The notes under the pieces are model-generated. The model was not told the origin of the DNA. It saw only the letters and a program-made list of their open reading frames with translations, and made no database searches. Positions 1-8,678 of a stretch of 59,099 bases of DNA are shown here, piece after piece; positions within the stretch are counted from its first letter, which is position 1, and every line of letters starts with the position of its first letter. The stretch lies in contig JBAXAM010000005.1 of the NCBI GenBank assembly GCA_037142515.1, positions 1 to 59,099 on the forward strand, given 5' to 3'. A program made the translations under genes and the position numbers. The DNA is from JBAXAM01 sp037142515. GTDB lineage: Bacteria; Pseudomonadota; Gammaproteobacteria; UBA9339.

Positions 1-2
1 TA

Positions 3-54
3 CAAATATGCTGCCTCGTCAAAAATAATTTACAGAAAGGATGTTACACTACCA
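3..54. mobile_element. Insertion-sequence end, left copy (52-bp terminal inverted repeat)
   Basis: Positions 3-54 are the exact reverse complement of 59048-59099, and identity stops at 55. Read outward on the minus strand, the segment begins GGTAGTGTAACATCC and contains TTTCTGTAAA, which from memory resembles IS256-family termini. It cuts rsmB, whose reading frame runs into it and stops at TAA. The transposase would lie to the left, outside the window. That it is an insertion-sequence end is inferred from the two inverted copies and the two broken genes; the family is a guess. Confidence 0.7.
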
Positions 55-730
55 ATCCATTTTGAAAGTTTGGTAATTTTAATACATCACACGGTTTTTC
101 CAGAGTAATTGCAGCGGTAAGCTCAGGGACCGCCTTGGCCTTAATTTCCGTCTTTTCTAGCTCTTCTAAGTAATCATCACGTGAAATTTTTTGCAAGTTT
201 ACCCGTAGGTGCATTGGTGGATATTCATTGTTTGCCGCTAAAATTTCTTGCCAATTTTGTGGCCAGGATTTTTGCAATAGTTTTATTAACCATGCAGGAT
301 GAGAATATTGTAAAGTATTATTGCTGCTCTCAATTTGTTTTAATATTTCTTCTTGTTTGCGAATAAAATTGCGTAGGATGGCGTTAACAAATGCAGATGC
401 CCATGGTTTTTTAAGCCAACGCGTTGCTTCGACGGTTTCGCTTAGGATTGCATAATGAGGAATGCGTAAATATATTAACTGGTAAAGTCCAATTAGTATA
501 AGTGCATAAATTAAAGGATCAACTTTTTTTGCAGTGTTATGTAATAGCAATTTGGTAATAGCATCAAGCTTGTGATACCAACGCAGAGTACCATAGCCCA
601 ACTCTTGTAATAGTGCTCGATCAAGCGGAGATGATTGTTTGGCTAAATAAATACCTAAAATCTCATCTAGAGATTTCTTTTGTGAAGTAACTTTGTCGAT
701 GATTTTTGTGGCATTTGTTTGGGTGTTCAT
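44..730 (-). pseudogene. rsmB: 16S rRNA (cytosine-967) methyltransferase, 5' part, truncated by an IS end
   Basis: RsmB (Sun/Fmu) methylates C967 of 16S rRNA. The surviving 228 residues cover the N-terminal NusB-like RNA-binding domain (about residues 10-140; ELGYGTLRWYHKL and AFVNAILRNF are typical) and the linker up to FQNGL. Full-length proteins are about 430 residues, so the whole SAM-binding domain with its two catalytic cysteines is gone. The frame enters the left terminal repeat and stops at once (codons GTA GTG TAA). The upstream Shine-Dalgarno-like AGGAG lies in a terminator-type hairpin 13 nt from the ATG. The rest of the gene may survive beyond the insertion, but the product here should be inactive. 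Confidence 0.85.
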
Positions 731-739
731 AAAAACACA

Positions 740-764
740 TCGGCTCCTAATTTTTAGGAGCCGA
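740..764 (-). terminator. Rho-independent terminator of the MFS gene, minus strand
   Basis: Arms TCGGCTCCTAA (740-750) and TTAGGAGCCGA (754-764) are perfectly complementary over 11 bp with a 3-nt loop. On the minus strand the hairpin is followed by TGTGTTTTT. It lies 17 bp past the MFS stop codon and 9 bp before the rsmB start codon, so its second arm also carries the only AGGAG available to rsmB. Confidence 0.75.
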
Positions 765-781
765 CATAATATGTAATATGC

Positions 782-2053
782 CTAATTTTTTTGATTTAGT
801 TGCTTGCAATAAGTCTCTTTAATTAATAACGAGGCAATTAAGGCAATTACCAAACCAACTACCATCATAGAATTAGCTCGAGTAAAATCAGCTAATGAGT
901 GTGTGGGGTTTCCCGACATATCTAGTAACCAGCCGAAAATTGGTATTAACATACCACCAGACATGATTAAGATTGAGCCAAGGCTGCTTGCTGTGGCTGT
1001 AATGGTGTGTGGGTTGCTTTCAGCAATTACTGGATAGCCGATTACTTGCGCACTAGATACAATTCCTAAAAATAAGAATTGGCCAGCTACTGCCCAAAGA
1101 GGCATATCTGGAGCGAACATTATAATAAGTACCGCTGCTAGTGTTAGTATTGCGCCAATAAGCATTGGTAATTTACGTAATCCCATTTTGTCAGAAATAA
1201 TTCCTGCAAGGGGTGATCCAATCATTGCGCCAATAAAAAGCATAGATGTTGCTTGAGTGGCTTCTACTGGGGTTAGATGATGTACCTGGGTCAAATATGG
1301 AACGCCCCAGGCCATACCAAATACAAAAATAGGTAGGTTGACCAAGCAAATATATAGGCCGCTTAACCAATTTTGCATACTTGCTATTGCCATTCCTAGA
1401 GAGCGCCAAAAACCAATCTGTTCAAGTTGAGCTTGTTCGACAGCTTCGGCTTTTTCTAATCCCTTTGGCTTATCACGTACTATGATAAACTGAACAATCA
1501 TTAGTAAGGTGCCAAGAGCAGCAATTATTTGCATAGTACTGCGCCAGCCAAAGCTCTGAGCTAGCAGAGTTATAGGCGTCTGTGCAATAGCGCCACCCAA
1601 AAAAGCCATAGTTACTACTATGCCGACTACTAGAGCCATGTGACGTGGTTCAAACCAGCGAGTAGCCAATTTTATTGCTGATAACATTGCAAATGCACCT
1701 GCTAAGCCAACTGCTAATCTCGTTGCGCCCATTATCCAAAAATCAGAAGTAGTGGAAAATGCATATGTAGCGGCGATTATAATTGCAAATGCTGCCAGTA
1801 AGAGATTACGTACCGAAAATCTGTCCAACAAAATACCGGCTGGAAATAGAAACAAAACATTACCATAGAAATAAAAAGCTGCCAGATTTCCAAGTTGAGT
1901 CGCATTAAATTGAAACTCTTTTATGAGATCACTGCTAATCGCGTTGAACAAACTCATCTGAATAAAAATATAGAAGAAAAATAATGCTGCAGCTAAAACC
2001 ACACACCAAGAGCGAACTAAGCTTGGCGATGACGCTTGACTGGTTTCTATCAT
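782..2053 (-). CDS. Major facilitator superfamily transporter
   Basis: A 423-residue integral membrane protein with about 12 hydrophobic segments split by a cytoplasmic loop near residues 195-220 (DKPKGLEKAEAVEQ), the usual 6+6 MFS arrangement. The motif GILLDRFSVR after TM2 and GIISDKMGLRK in the second half are the conserved MFS loop 2-3 and 8-9 signatures. The substrate cannot be told from sequence; it most resembles the organic-anion or sugar-phosphate-like MFS group of gammaproteobacteria. A good Shine-Dalgarno (GGGGAG) precedes the ATG. It starts 39 bp after glnS with no terminator between, so it is probably read with glnS. Confidence 0.85.
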   Translation of the reverse strand: MIETSQASSPSLVRSWCVVLAAALFFFYIFIQMSLFNAISSDLIKEFQFNATQLGNLAAFYFYGNVLFLFPAGILLDRFSVRNLLLAAFAIIIAATYAFSTTSDFWIMGATRLAVGLAGAFAMLSAIKLATRWFEPRHMALVVGIVVTMAFLGGAIAQTPITLLAQSFGWRSTMQIIAALGTLLMIVQFIIVRDKPKGLEKAEAVEQAQLEQIGFWRSLGMAIASMQNWLSGLYICLVNLPIFVFGMAWGVPYLTQVHHLTPVEATQATSMLFIGAMIGSPLAGIISDKMGLRKLPMLIGAILTLAAVLIIMFAPDMPLWAVAGQFLFLGIVSSAQVIGYPVIAESNPHTITATASSLGSILIMSGGMLIPIFGWLLDMSGNPTHSLADFTRANSMMVVGLVIALIASLLIKETYCKQLNQKN

Positions 2054-2092
2054 AGAAGTCTCCCCGTTTAGGTTAACATTTATAGGTTAAAG

Positions 2093-3772
2093 TTAAAGCT
2101 GGGTGATTTTAACCCAACTATCTTTCAAAGTAACGGTGCGATTGAAGATTAATTTTTGCGCGGTTGAGTCGTAATCTGTACAAAAATATCCAAGTCGCTC
2201 AAATTGAAATTTATCTTCGGGTTTTGTTGCTTTCAAACCGGGCTCAACGAAGCATTCTGGCATGATCGTAAGCGAATTTGGGTTTAGATGGGTCTTAAAA
2301 TCGATATTTTTATTTCCAGCGGGGTTGGCGATATTAAACAGGCGATCGTATAGTCTAACTTCAGCTTTAATTGATTGTTTGGCAGAAACCCAATGAATCG
2401 TTCCCTTTATCTTGCGCCCATCTGGTGTATTGCCGCCACGAGTTTCTTGGTCATAGGTGCAGCGTAACTCTTTGATTTTTCCAGTAGTAACATCTTTAAT
2501 AATCTCATTACATTTTATAATATATGCATAACGTAGTCTTACTTCTTTGCCAGGAGTTAATCTAAAAAACCCTTTTGGAGGGTTTTCTAAGAAATCATCT
2601 TGTTCAATATAAATTTCGCGTGTAAATGGCAATTCACGCGCGCCCATACTGGGGTCGTTTGGGTGATATGGTGCGTTTAAATTTTCAAGCTTGTCTTCAG
2701 GGAAATTAGTAATTATTATTCGTAAGGGCTTTAATACTGCCATTACTCGTGGCGTAATTAAATTTAAATCTTCACGTACACATTCTTCTAGGAAGCTCAT
2801 TTCAACAATGCTTTCTTGCTTTGTTACTCCAATGCGCTCGCAAAAATTACGAATTGCTTGCGGTGTAAAGCCGCGGCGTCTTAAGCCAACCAAGGTTGGC
2901 ATGCGTGGATCATCCCAATTATTTACTAATTTTTCTTCAACTAGTTCGAGCAGCTTGCGCTTGCTCATAATTGTATATGTCAGGTTTAAGCGGGCAAACT
3001 CTATTTGCTGTGGGTGAGCTAGAGTTTTTAATTGATCTAAAAACCAATCGTAAAGCGGACGGTGATCTTCAAACTCTAGAGTGCAGATTGAATGTGTTAT
3101 ATTTTCAATTGCATCAGAAATACAATGCGCATAGTCATACATTGGATAAATACACCACTGATCGCCAGTGCGCGGGTGATGTTCGCGCCTGATGCGATAC
3201 ATAACTGGATCGCGCATGTTAATGTTGGGTGCGGCCATGTCAATTTTTGCGCGCAGAACCTTGTTGCCATCAGGGAATTCACCAGCACGCATTCGCATAA
3301 ACAAATTTAGATTTTCTTCGATGGAGCGTGCTCGAAATGGACTGTTTTTACCGCTTTCGGTTAGGGTGCCGCGATATTTGCGCATTTGCTCAGCGGTCAA
3401 ATCACAAACGTAAGCCTTATCTTTTTTAATTAGCTCAACTGCGTATTGGAAGAGTTTTTCGAAATAATCTGAGGCATAAAACATCCTGTCTTGCCAATCA
3501 AAGCCCAGCCATTTTACTGTTTCGACAATGGAATTAATATACTCTACATCTTCAGTGGTTGGATTTGTGTCGTCGAAGCGTAGATTACAGGTGCCATTGT
3601 AATCACGCGCAATACCAAAGTTTAATGCTATAGCTTTTGCATGGCCAATGTGTAGATAGCCATTTGGTTCTGGTGGAAAGCGAGTTGCTACTCTTCCAGA
3701 GTTTTTGCCAGATATTAAATCTTCGTCAATAATACGGCGGATAAAATTAGTTGGTGTTAGTTCTTCGGTCAT
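2093..3772 (-). CDS. glnS: Glutaminyl-tRNA synthetase
   Basis: Charges tRNA-Gln with glutamine in the cytoplasm. At 559 residues it matches the E. coli length (about 554). The class I signatures are present: PPEPNGYLHIGHAK with HIGH at residues 41-44, and MSKRK (KMSKS-type) near residue 270. The N-terminal PTNFIRRIIDEDL and the beta-barrel anticodon-binding half (INPFRLTPGKEVRLRYAY-like segment) are complete. The first ATG aligns with the family start and there is no internal alternative. A near-consensus promoter ends only 7 nt before this ATG, so the mRNA looks leaderless. The product implies direct glutaminylation rather than the GatCAB route. Confidence 0.97.
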   Translation of the reverse strand: MTEELTPTNFIRRIIDEDLISGKNSGRVATRFPPEPNGYLHIGHAKAIALNFGIARDYNGTCNLRFDDTNPTTEDVEYINSIVETVKWLGFDWQDRMFYASDYFEKLFQYAVELIKKDKAYVCDLTAEQMRKYRGTLTESGKNSPFRARSIEENLNLFMRMRAGEFPDGNKVLRAKIDMAAPNINMRDPVMYRIRREHHPRTGDQWCIYPMYDYAHCISDAIENITHSICTLEFEDHRPLYDWFLDQLKTLAHPQQIEFARLNLTYTIMSKRKLLELVEEKLVNNWDDPRMPTLVGLRRRGFTPQAIRNFCERIGVTKQESIVEMSFLEECVREDLNLITPRVMAVLKPLRIIITNFPEDKLENLNAPYHPNDPSMGARELPFTREIYIEQDDFLENPPKGFFRLTPGKEVRLRYAYIIKCNEIIKDVTTGKIKELRCTYDQETRGGNTPDGRKIKGTIHWVSAKQSIKAEVRLYDRLFNIANPAGNKNIDFKTHLNPNSLTIMPECFVEPGLKATKPEDKFQFERLGYFCTDYDSTAQKLIFNRTVTLKDSWVKITQL

Positions 3773-3779
3773 AGCTTAC

Positions 3780-3808
3780 AGCATAGGAAATGACGCAAAC
3801 AATGTCAA
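3780..3808 (-). promoter_or_regulatory. glnS promoter (sigma-70 type), leaderless transcript predicted
   Basis: On the minus strand TTGACA (3803-3808) is followed by a 17-nt spacer and TATGCT (3780-3785). Only GTAAGCT (3773-3779) separates the -10 box from the ATG of glnS. With initiation 6-8 nt past the -10, transcription would begin at or within a base or so of the start codon. No Shine-Dalgarno fits in the gap. Confidence 0.75.
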
Positions 3809-3907
3809 ACAGTAATTATCACGGGGTTTTACACCCATAGTTGATCGTGATGGATTAAAAGTATTTGTAGCAATAGAGCCACAATTAAATTGCGTTCATG
3901 CGTGCGT

Positions 3908-4561
3908 TTAAATAGTAACGATGCCGTTACTAGTCCCGAGCAATAATATATCGGCAGGTTTTATGGCAAATAAGCCATTGGTAACGACTCCGGTGATGTT
4001 GTTTATTATTTGTTCGAGTTTTGCTGGTTCCAAAATTTCTAAATTCCATACGTCTAAAATAACATTGCCATAATCAGTGATTACTCCTTCACGGTAAACG
4101 GGACTGCCGCCGAGCTTTACTATTTCGCGTGCTACATAACTGCGAGCCATAGGGATGACTTCGATTGGTAGGGGAAACTTGCCAAGAATATCTACTTTTT
4201 TACTTGCATCGGCAATGCAAATAAATTTTTTGGCAACTGCGGTGATTATTTTTTCACCTGTTAAAGCCGCGCCGCCACCTTTAATCATTTGGAGATTACT
4301 ATTAATTTCGTCGGCGCCATCAATATAAACTTGAAGCTCGTTTACTGAATTAAGCTCAACTATTGGGATGCCTAAAGCCTTAAGTTTTATTGCGGTTGCT
4401 TTAGAGCTTGCAACCGCGCCTATAATCACGTGTTTAATGGGAGATAAGGCGTCAATAAAGTAATTTACTGTTGATCCAGTACCAACTCCAATAATAGAGT
4501 TTTCAGGGATGTATTTTATTGCTGCCTCGGCTGCAATTTTTTTGAGCGAATTGCTATCCAT
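3908..4561 (-). CDS. rpiA: Ribose-5-phosphate isomerase A
   Basis: Interconverts ribose 5-phosphate and ribulose 5-phosphate in the pentose phosphate pathway. At 217 residues it is the usual RpiA length. Signatures seen: GVGTGSTVNYF (residues 25-35, phosphate loop), DGADEI (catalytic Asp region, near residue 82) and KGGGAALTGEKI (near residue 95). It is the last gene of the fis-directed run, starting 20 bp after the lipoprotein gene. Pentose supply could link it to the transketolase-like pair and heptose genes on the other strand, but that is only a metabolic connection. Confidence 0.96.
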   Translation of the reverse strand: MDSNSLKKIAAEAAIKYIPENSIIGVGTGSTVNYFIDALSPIKHVIIGAVASSKATAIKLKALGIPIVELNSVNELQVYIDGADEINSNLQMIKGGGAALTGEKIITAVAKKFICIADASKKVDILGKFPLPIEVIPMARSYVAREIVKLGGSPVYREGVITDYGNVILDVWNLEILEPAKLEQIINNITGVVTNGLFAIKPADILLLGTSNGIVTI

Positions 4562-4581
4562 TTTACTAATTCACACGTAAG

Positions 4582-5025
4582 TTAGCCTATGCTGCTTACT
4601 TTATTTCCGTCGACATCGTAAATTTCGAATTTTTCTATCTTCTCTGCTCCCTTGCGCTGGTAAGCTGTTTTTAGTGTTATGTAGCCGCGATTATTAGACA
4701 TAGCACCCTCTACTGGGGTTCCTACGGCCTCCCAAAGTCCTAATGTCATTAAGTCAAGCGCTCCATGCCCAACGGCTCGCGCGTAAGTGGCACCAGATTT
4801 TCTTGCAACTGCTCTATACGTTTCCAGATATTTTCCGTTTTTTTCCTCATGGCGATCGATTACCTCCATGCCATGTGACAGTAAGCAAGTTCGTGTTTTG
4901 CATTTGCTTACATCTGATACTGACACTCCTTCATTTGAAGCTGCTTTGTAAACTGAGCAGCCAGATAGAAGCAACCCTATACAAATCGAGAACAACGTGC
5001 GATTCATTTTCACTAGCATACCCAT
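4582..5025 (-). CDS. Small predicted lipoprotein of unknown function
   Basis: A 147-residue product if translation starts at the ATG at 5025 (alternative ATGs at 5019 and 5007). I chose 5025/5019 because TGGAG lies just upstream and because it gives a clean lipoprotein signal peptide: short basic start, SICIGLLL, then the lipobox LSGC. A longer in-frame GTG start at 5112, overlapping the prlC stop, would bury the signal peptide and is less likely. The mature part contains a Gly/Ala-rich hydrophobic patch (GHGALDLMTLGLWEAVGTP) near its middle and a polar C-terminus. I recognise it only as a conserved hypothetical lipoprotein type; function unknown. Confidence 0.75.
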   Translation of the reverse strand: MGMLVKMNRTLFSICIGLLLSGCSVYKAASNEGVSVSDVSKCKTRTCLLSHGMEVIDRHEEKNGKYLETYRAVARKSGATYARAVGHGALDLMTLGLWEAVGTPVEGAMSNNRGYITLKTAYQRKGAEKIEKFEIYDVDGNKVSSIG

Positions 5026-5108
5026 TTTACTCCACCCCGAATGATAACGAAGGCCGTCGATATTACAGTATTTTTTTTTATAATACAACCATGAGTTTTT
5101 ATCTATAT

Positions 5109-7112
5109 TCACCGTGTTATTCCTTCCTGTCTAAGCAGGGCGTCAATTTTTGGTTCGCGGCCGCGGAATTTTTTGAATAATATCATTGGGTCCTCGGATC
5201 CGCCCATTTCCAAAATATTATGCAAAAATTCTTTGCCAGTACGGCGATCAAAAATGCCGTTTTCTTCGAATTTAGAAAAAGCATCGGCTGACAAAACTTC
5301 AGCCCACTTATAACTATAATAACCAGCGGCGTAGCCGCCAGAGAAAATATGCATAAAACTATGTGCTAGGCGCGAATACTTGGAAACAGGTAAAAAATTA
5401 ATTTTTTTATTTATTTCTGCAATAATTTTTTTGAGCTGATTGTTTTTTTTAGGATCAAATTCTAAATATATTTTAAAATCAATTAAGGAAAGTCTTAGTT
5501 GGTACAGCATGTGGGTTGCAGCTTGATAGCGATGGCTTGCTAAGAGGCGCTCGAGTAGCTTTTTTGGGATTGGTGCATGGGTTTTATAGTGTTTTGCAAG
5601 TAATTTAAGTCCCTCTGGTTGCCAACACCAGTTTTCCATAAATTGACTTGGAAGTTCTACAGCATCCCAAGGCACGTTTTTAATGCCTGATGCAGAAAAA
5701 TAGTCGACCTTTGTTAATACATGATGTAGACAATGACCAAACTCATGAAACAAAGTGACAACGTCTTGATGCGTAAGTAAAGATGGTTGGCTGTTAATTG
5801 GCGGAGGAAAATTGCAGGTTAAATATGCCACTCGTGTTTTACATTCATCCATCCATGCGCCATTGCGTTTGCCTTCGCGGCAATAAAGGTCAATATAAAA
5901 CTGGCCTAGTAAAATTTTCTGTGCATCATAAATTTCAAAAAATCGGACGTCCGGATGCCAAACTGCGACATCTTTTTTTTCTTTAATTATTATGCCATAT
6001 AAGCGTTTTGCAACTGTAAACATTCCATCTAATACTTGCGTATCGGGAAAATAAGGGCGCAATTCTTCTTGTGATAGTTTAAATTTTTCTTTGCTTAATT
6101 TTTCTTCGTAGTAAGCAATATCCCAAGGAGCGAGCTTTTTAACGCCAAATTTTTTGGCGAAATGTTTTAATTCAGCAAATTCTTTTTTGCCAATTGGCAG
6201 GGCATGTGTTGCTAAATTATTTAGAAAATCTAACACTTGCGTGGGATTCTTAGCCATTTTAGTGGCTAGAGAATATTCGGCATAATTATTGAAGTTCACT
6301 AGTTTTGCCAGCTTATGCCTAATTCTTAAAATTTCTTCAATAATTTTTGAGTTATCAAATTTTTTAGCAGTTGGTCCAATGTTTGATGCTCTGGTAATAA
6401 GAGCAGTGTGAGTTTTTTTTCTTATATTGCATGCATCAGCATAAGTAATTAGTGCATGTTGTGATGGAAAATCCAGGGAAAAACACCAGCCGGGTTTGTT
6501 CTTTTTTATTGCGTTGGCGCGGCCAAGTGCCAGTGCATATTCTGGTAGGCCCTTTGTTTGTTTTTTAGTTAGGCAAATTGACCAACTTTGTGTTGCATCT
6601 AAAACGTTGTTGTCAAATTTATTTCCAAGTTTTGCGAGTTTTTGGGTTAGGTGCATGAAGAGTCGTTTTTTTTGCATTGGTAAATTAACACCAGCAAGAC
6701 GAAAATCACGTAGCTCATTTGTTATGATTCTTTTTTGTGCTGTATCAAATAGTTTATATTGTTCACTATTGGCTATGCTATTGAAAGCATAATAGAGTTT
6801 AGTGTTTTGTGCTATTTCAGTATAATACGTAGTTAATAGCGGTAAGCATTTTTCGTAAGCAGCGCGAGTCTCTTTTGAGTTCATAACAGCATTAAGATTA
6901 CTGATAGGCGACCACGCCAGTAGCAGGCGTTCGTTTATGGCTTCCAATGGTTCAACTAAATTGCGCCAAGAGAATTTTTTTTGAGTAAGTAATTTTTTTA
7001 TAGTGTTTCTATTTTCTTTAAGTATTTTTAGTATCGCTGGTTTAAAATGCTTGGGGCGAATTTTATCGAATTGAGGTAGTGCTATTTTTTGGAGTAATGG
7101 ATTTTGTTTCAT
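5109..7112 (-). CDS. prlC: Oligopeptidase A, M3 family zinc metallopeptidase
   Basis: A cytoplasmic endopeptidase that degrades short peptides, including cleaved signal peptides. The 667-residue length and the zinc motif HEFGH (residues 456-460) in TLFHEFGHCLHHVLT are diagnostic of family M3. The third ligand region (LPSQFMENWCWQPEGL) follows about 25 residues later, as expected. The C-terminal GGYAAGYYSYKWAEVLSADAF block typical of OpdA is intact. It lies 10 bp after coaX in the same operon. The composition is lysine-rich, in keeping with the AT-rich genome. Confidence 0.95.
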   Translation of the reverse strand: MKQNPLLQKIALPQFDKIRPKHFKPAILKILKENRNTIKKLLTQKKFSWRNLVEPLEAINERLLLAWSPISNLNAVMNSKETRAAYEKCLPLLTTYYTEIAQNTKLYYAFNSIANSEQYKLFDTAQKRIITNELRDFRLAGVNLPMQKKRLFMHLTQKLAKLGNKFDNNVLDATQSWSICLTKKQTKGLPEYALALGRANAIKKNKPGWCFSLDFPSQHALITYADACNIRKKTHTALITRASNIGPTAKKFDNSKIIEEILRIRHKLAKLVNFNNYAEYSLATKMAKNPTQVLDFLNNLATHALPIGKKEFAELKHFAKKFGVKKLAPWDIAYYEEKLSKEKFKLSQEELRPYFPDTQVLDGMFTVAKRLYGIIIKEKKDVAVWHPDVRFFEIYDAQKILLGQFYIDLYCREGKRNGAWMDECKTRVAYLTCNFPPPINSQPSLLTHQDVVTLFHEFGHCLHHVLTKVDYFSASGIKNVPWDAVELPSQFMENWCWQPEGLKLLAKHYKTHAPIPKKLLERLLASHRYQAATHMLYQLRLSLIDFKIYLEFDPKKNNQLKKIIAEINKKINFLPVSKYSRLAHSFMHIFSGGYAAGYYSYKWAEVLSADAFSKFEENGIFDRRTGKEFLHNILEMGGSEDPMILFKKFRGREPKIDALLRQEGITR

Positions 7113-7122
7113 TTTTACCTGT

Positions 7123-7899
7123 TTATTTAGCGTTGTTTAAGTTATAGGCTAACCATATTCCATGTAGTACTAAGTCTGGTTCTATATGATCAAAAACTTT
7201 TTCGTTCTCAAATAGGTAGGCAAAACCGCCAGTTGCAATTAAAATTGGCGCCTCTTGAGGAAAAGCTTCTGCGGTGATGCGAGTAATTATTTCTTTAATT
7301 GCGCCAAGCTGACCAAAAAATAGTCCGGCTTGCATGCTTTCTATGGTAGAGCGGCCAACGGCTTTGCTGGATTGAATAATTTCTACAGGAAATAAGTTGG
7401 CTGCAGATGTTTGCAGTGCGTTCATTGCAGTATTCATTCCGGGAATAAATGCTACGCCGAAAAACTCTTTGTTTTTAGATGCTGCGGCGATAGTAGTTAT
7501 CGTACCAAGATCGAGAATAATTAAGTTGTTTTGCGGATAAAGGTGTGTGGCTGCGATTATACCCGCGATAATGTCAGTACCGCTTTCAGTTGGGTTCTTA
7601 GTTTTTATTTTGATTTCGGTTTTTGCTCCAGCTTGCAAAATAAATGGATCCAATCGAAAATATTTTTTACAAGCGGCGCGAAGCGAATAGTCGATTGATG
7701 GTACTACGGAACAGAAAGCAATCGCTTTGATTTGTTCACAATCAAAATTATTTTCGCGGATGGTGTTTTTTAAAAATATGCCCAGTTGATCCGATGTAAT
7801 ACCACTATAAGTGGCGTGACGGAAACGCAGCAGCAATTTGGCATTTTCAAATATGCCACCGCAGATATGAGTATTTCCAATGTCTAAACAAAGAATCAT
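7123..7899 (-). CDS. coaX: Type III pantothenate kinase
   Basis: Phosphorylates pantothenate, the first step of coenzyme A synthesis. The 258-residue protein has the ASKHA phosphate loop DIGNTHICGG near the N-terminus, the second phosphate motif LDLGTITTI near residue 125 and the closing GGFAYLFE adenosine motif near the end. CoaX replaces CoaA in several gammaproteobacteria, including Coxiella and Legionella relatives. Its ATG overlaps the lgt stop codon by 4 bp (ATGA), so the two are translationally coupled. Confidence 0.94.
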   Translation of the reverse strand: MILCLDIGNTHICGGIFENAKLLLRFRHATYSGITSDQLGIFLKNTIRENNFDCEQIKAIAFCSVVPSIDYSLRAACKKYFRLDPFILQAGAKTEIKIKTKNPTESGTDIIAGIIAATHLYPQNNLIILDLGTITTIAAASKNKEFFGVAFIPGMNTAMNALQTSAANLFPVEIIQSSKAVGRSTIESMQAGLFFGQLGAIKEIITRITAEAFPQEAPILIATGGFAYLFENEKVFDHIEPDLVLHGIWLAYNLNNAK

Positions 7900-8678
7900 G
7901 TTGAAGCCTTACGAAATAATACCAACATAGTTATTCCAATAATAATCACTGGAAGAGATAGTAGCTGCCCCATAGTTAGCCAGTTGAGTGCGATAAAGCC
8001 GAGGTGTTGATCTGGCTGGCGGAAAAATTCGCAGCCAAAACGAGCCATGCCATAAACCAAAAAAAACAAAGCGCTAACTGTGCCTCGAGGTTTCGGTTTG
8101 GTGGAATATAGCCAGATTACAATAAAAAGAAAAATTCCTTCAGCCAGTGCTTCGTAGAGTTGCGATGGGTGGCGCGGCATAGGTCCACCATTTGGGAATA
8201 TCACGCCCCATGGTACAGTAGTAGCGCGCCCCAATAATTCAGAATTAATAAAATTACCTATTCTTCCTAAAGCTATGCCAAGAGGTGCAAGTGGTGCAGT
8301 AAAATCGAGCATGGTTAAGAAAGGCAGCTTAACTTTGCGAGCGAAAAAAACGAGGCTAATAATTAATCCAATTATGCCGCCGTGAAATGACATGCCTCCA
8401 TGCCAAGTTGCAAGGATAGATAACGGATGGTGCAGAAAATAGCTGGGTTCATAAAATAAAACATAACCAAGCCGCCCACCTAAAACCCCTCCGACGCAGC
8501 AATAAAAAATAAAGTCGCTAATTGTTTCGTTGCTCCAGTTAAGCTTTAGTTTCCTTGCGCGCAATGTTGCAAGCCACCACGCCAGAGCAAAGCCCAGGAG
8601 ATACATAATGCCATACCAATAAATTGTTATTGGTCCAATTTGTATAGCAATTCTTTCTATGTGCGGATAATTAATCAT
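7896..8678 (-). CDS. lgt: Prolipoprotein diacylglyceryl transferase
   Basis: An inner-membrane enzyme that transfers diacylglycerol from phosphatidylglycerol to the lipobox cysteine of prolipoproteins. It has 260 residues and about seven membrane segments. The signature GRIGNFINSELLGR is near residue 140, and the HGGMSFHGG and HPSQLYEA motifs are present. It overlaps rppH upstream by 4 bp and coaX downstream by 4 bp. The adjacent lipoprotein gene in the same operon is a plausible but unproven client. Confidence 0.97.
   Translation of the reverse strand: MINYPHIERIAIQIGPITIYWYGIMYLLGFALAWWLATLRARKLKLNWSNETISDFIFYCCVGGVLGGRLGYVLFYEPSYFLHHPLSILATWHGGMSFHGGIIGLIISLVFFARKVKLPFLTMLDFTAPLAPLGIALGRIGNFINSELLGRATTVPWGVIFPNGGPMPRHPSQLYEALAEGIFLFIVIWLYSTKPKPRGTVSALFFLVYGMARFGCEFFRQPDQHLGFIALNWLTMGQLLSLPVIIIGITMLVLFRKAST

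Noticed and set aside
2691..3413. Several plus-strand reading frames opposite glnS
   Set aside because: They are antisense shadows of a strongly conserved synthetase, with no motifs or ribosome-binding sites.
3809..3907. Terminator for rpiA
   Set aside because: A GGGT/ACCC stem is visible on the minus strand between rpiA and glnS in the wrong place (upstream of rpiA's 3' end) and has no T-run.
4582..5112. Long form of the lipoprotein starting at GTG 5112
   Set aside because: It would place 29 extra residues before a clear signal peptide and lipobox; a Shine-Dalgarno-like TGGAG precedes the later ATGs.
5153..5166. GC-rich palindrome GCGGCCGC
   Set aside because: It lies within conserved prlC coding sequence (RGREPKI region) and is explained by the codons.
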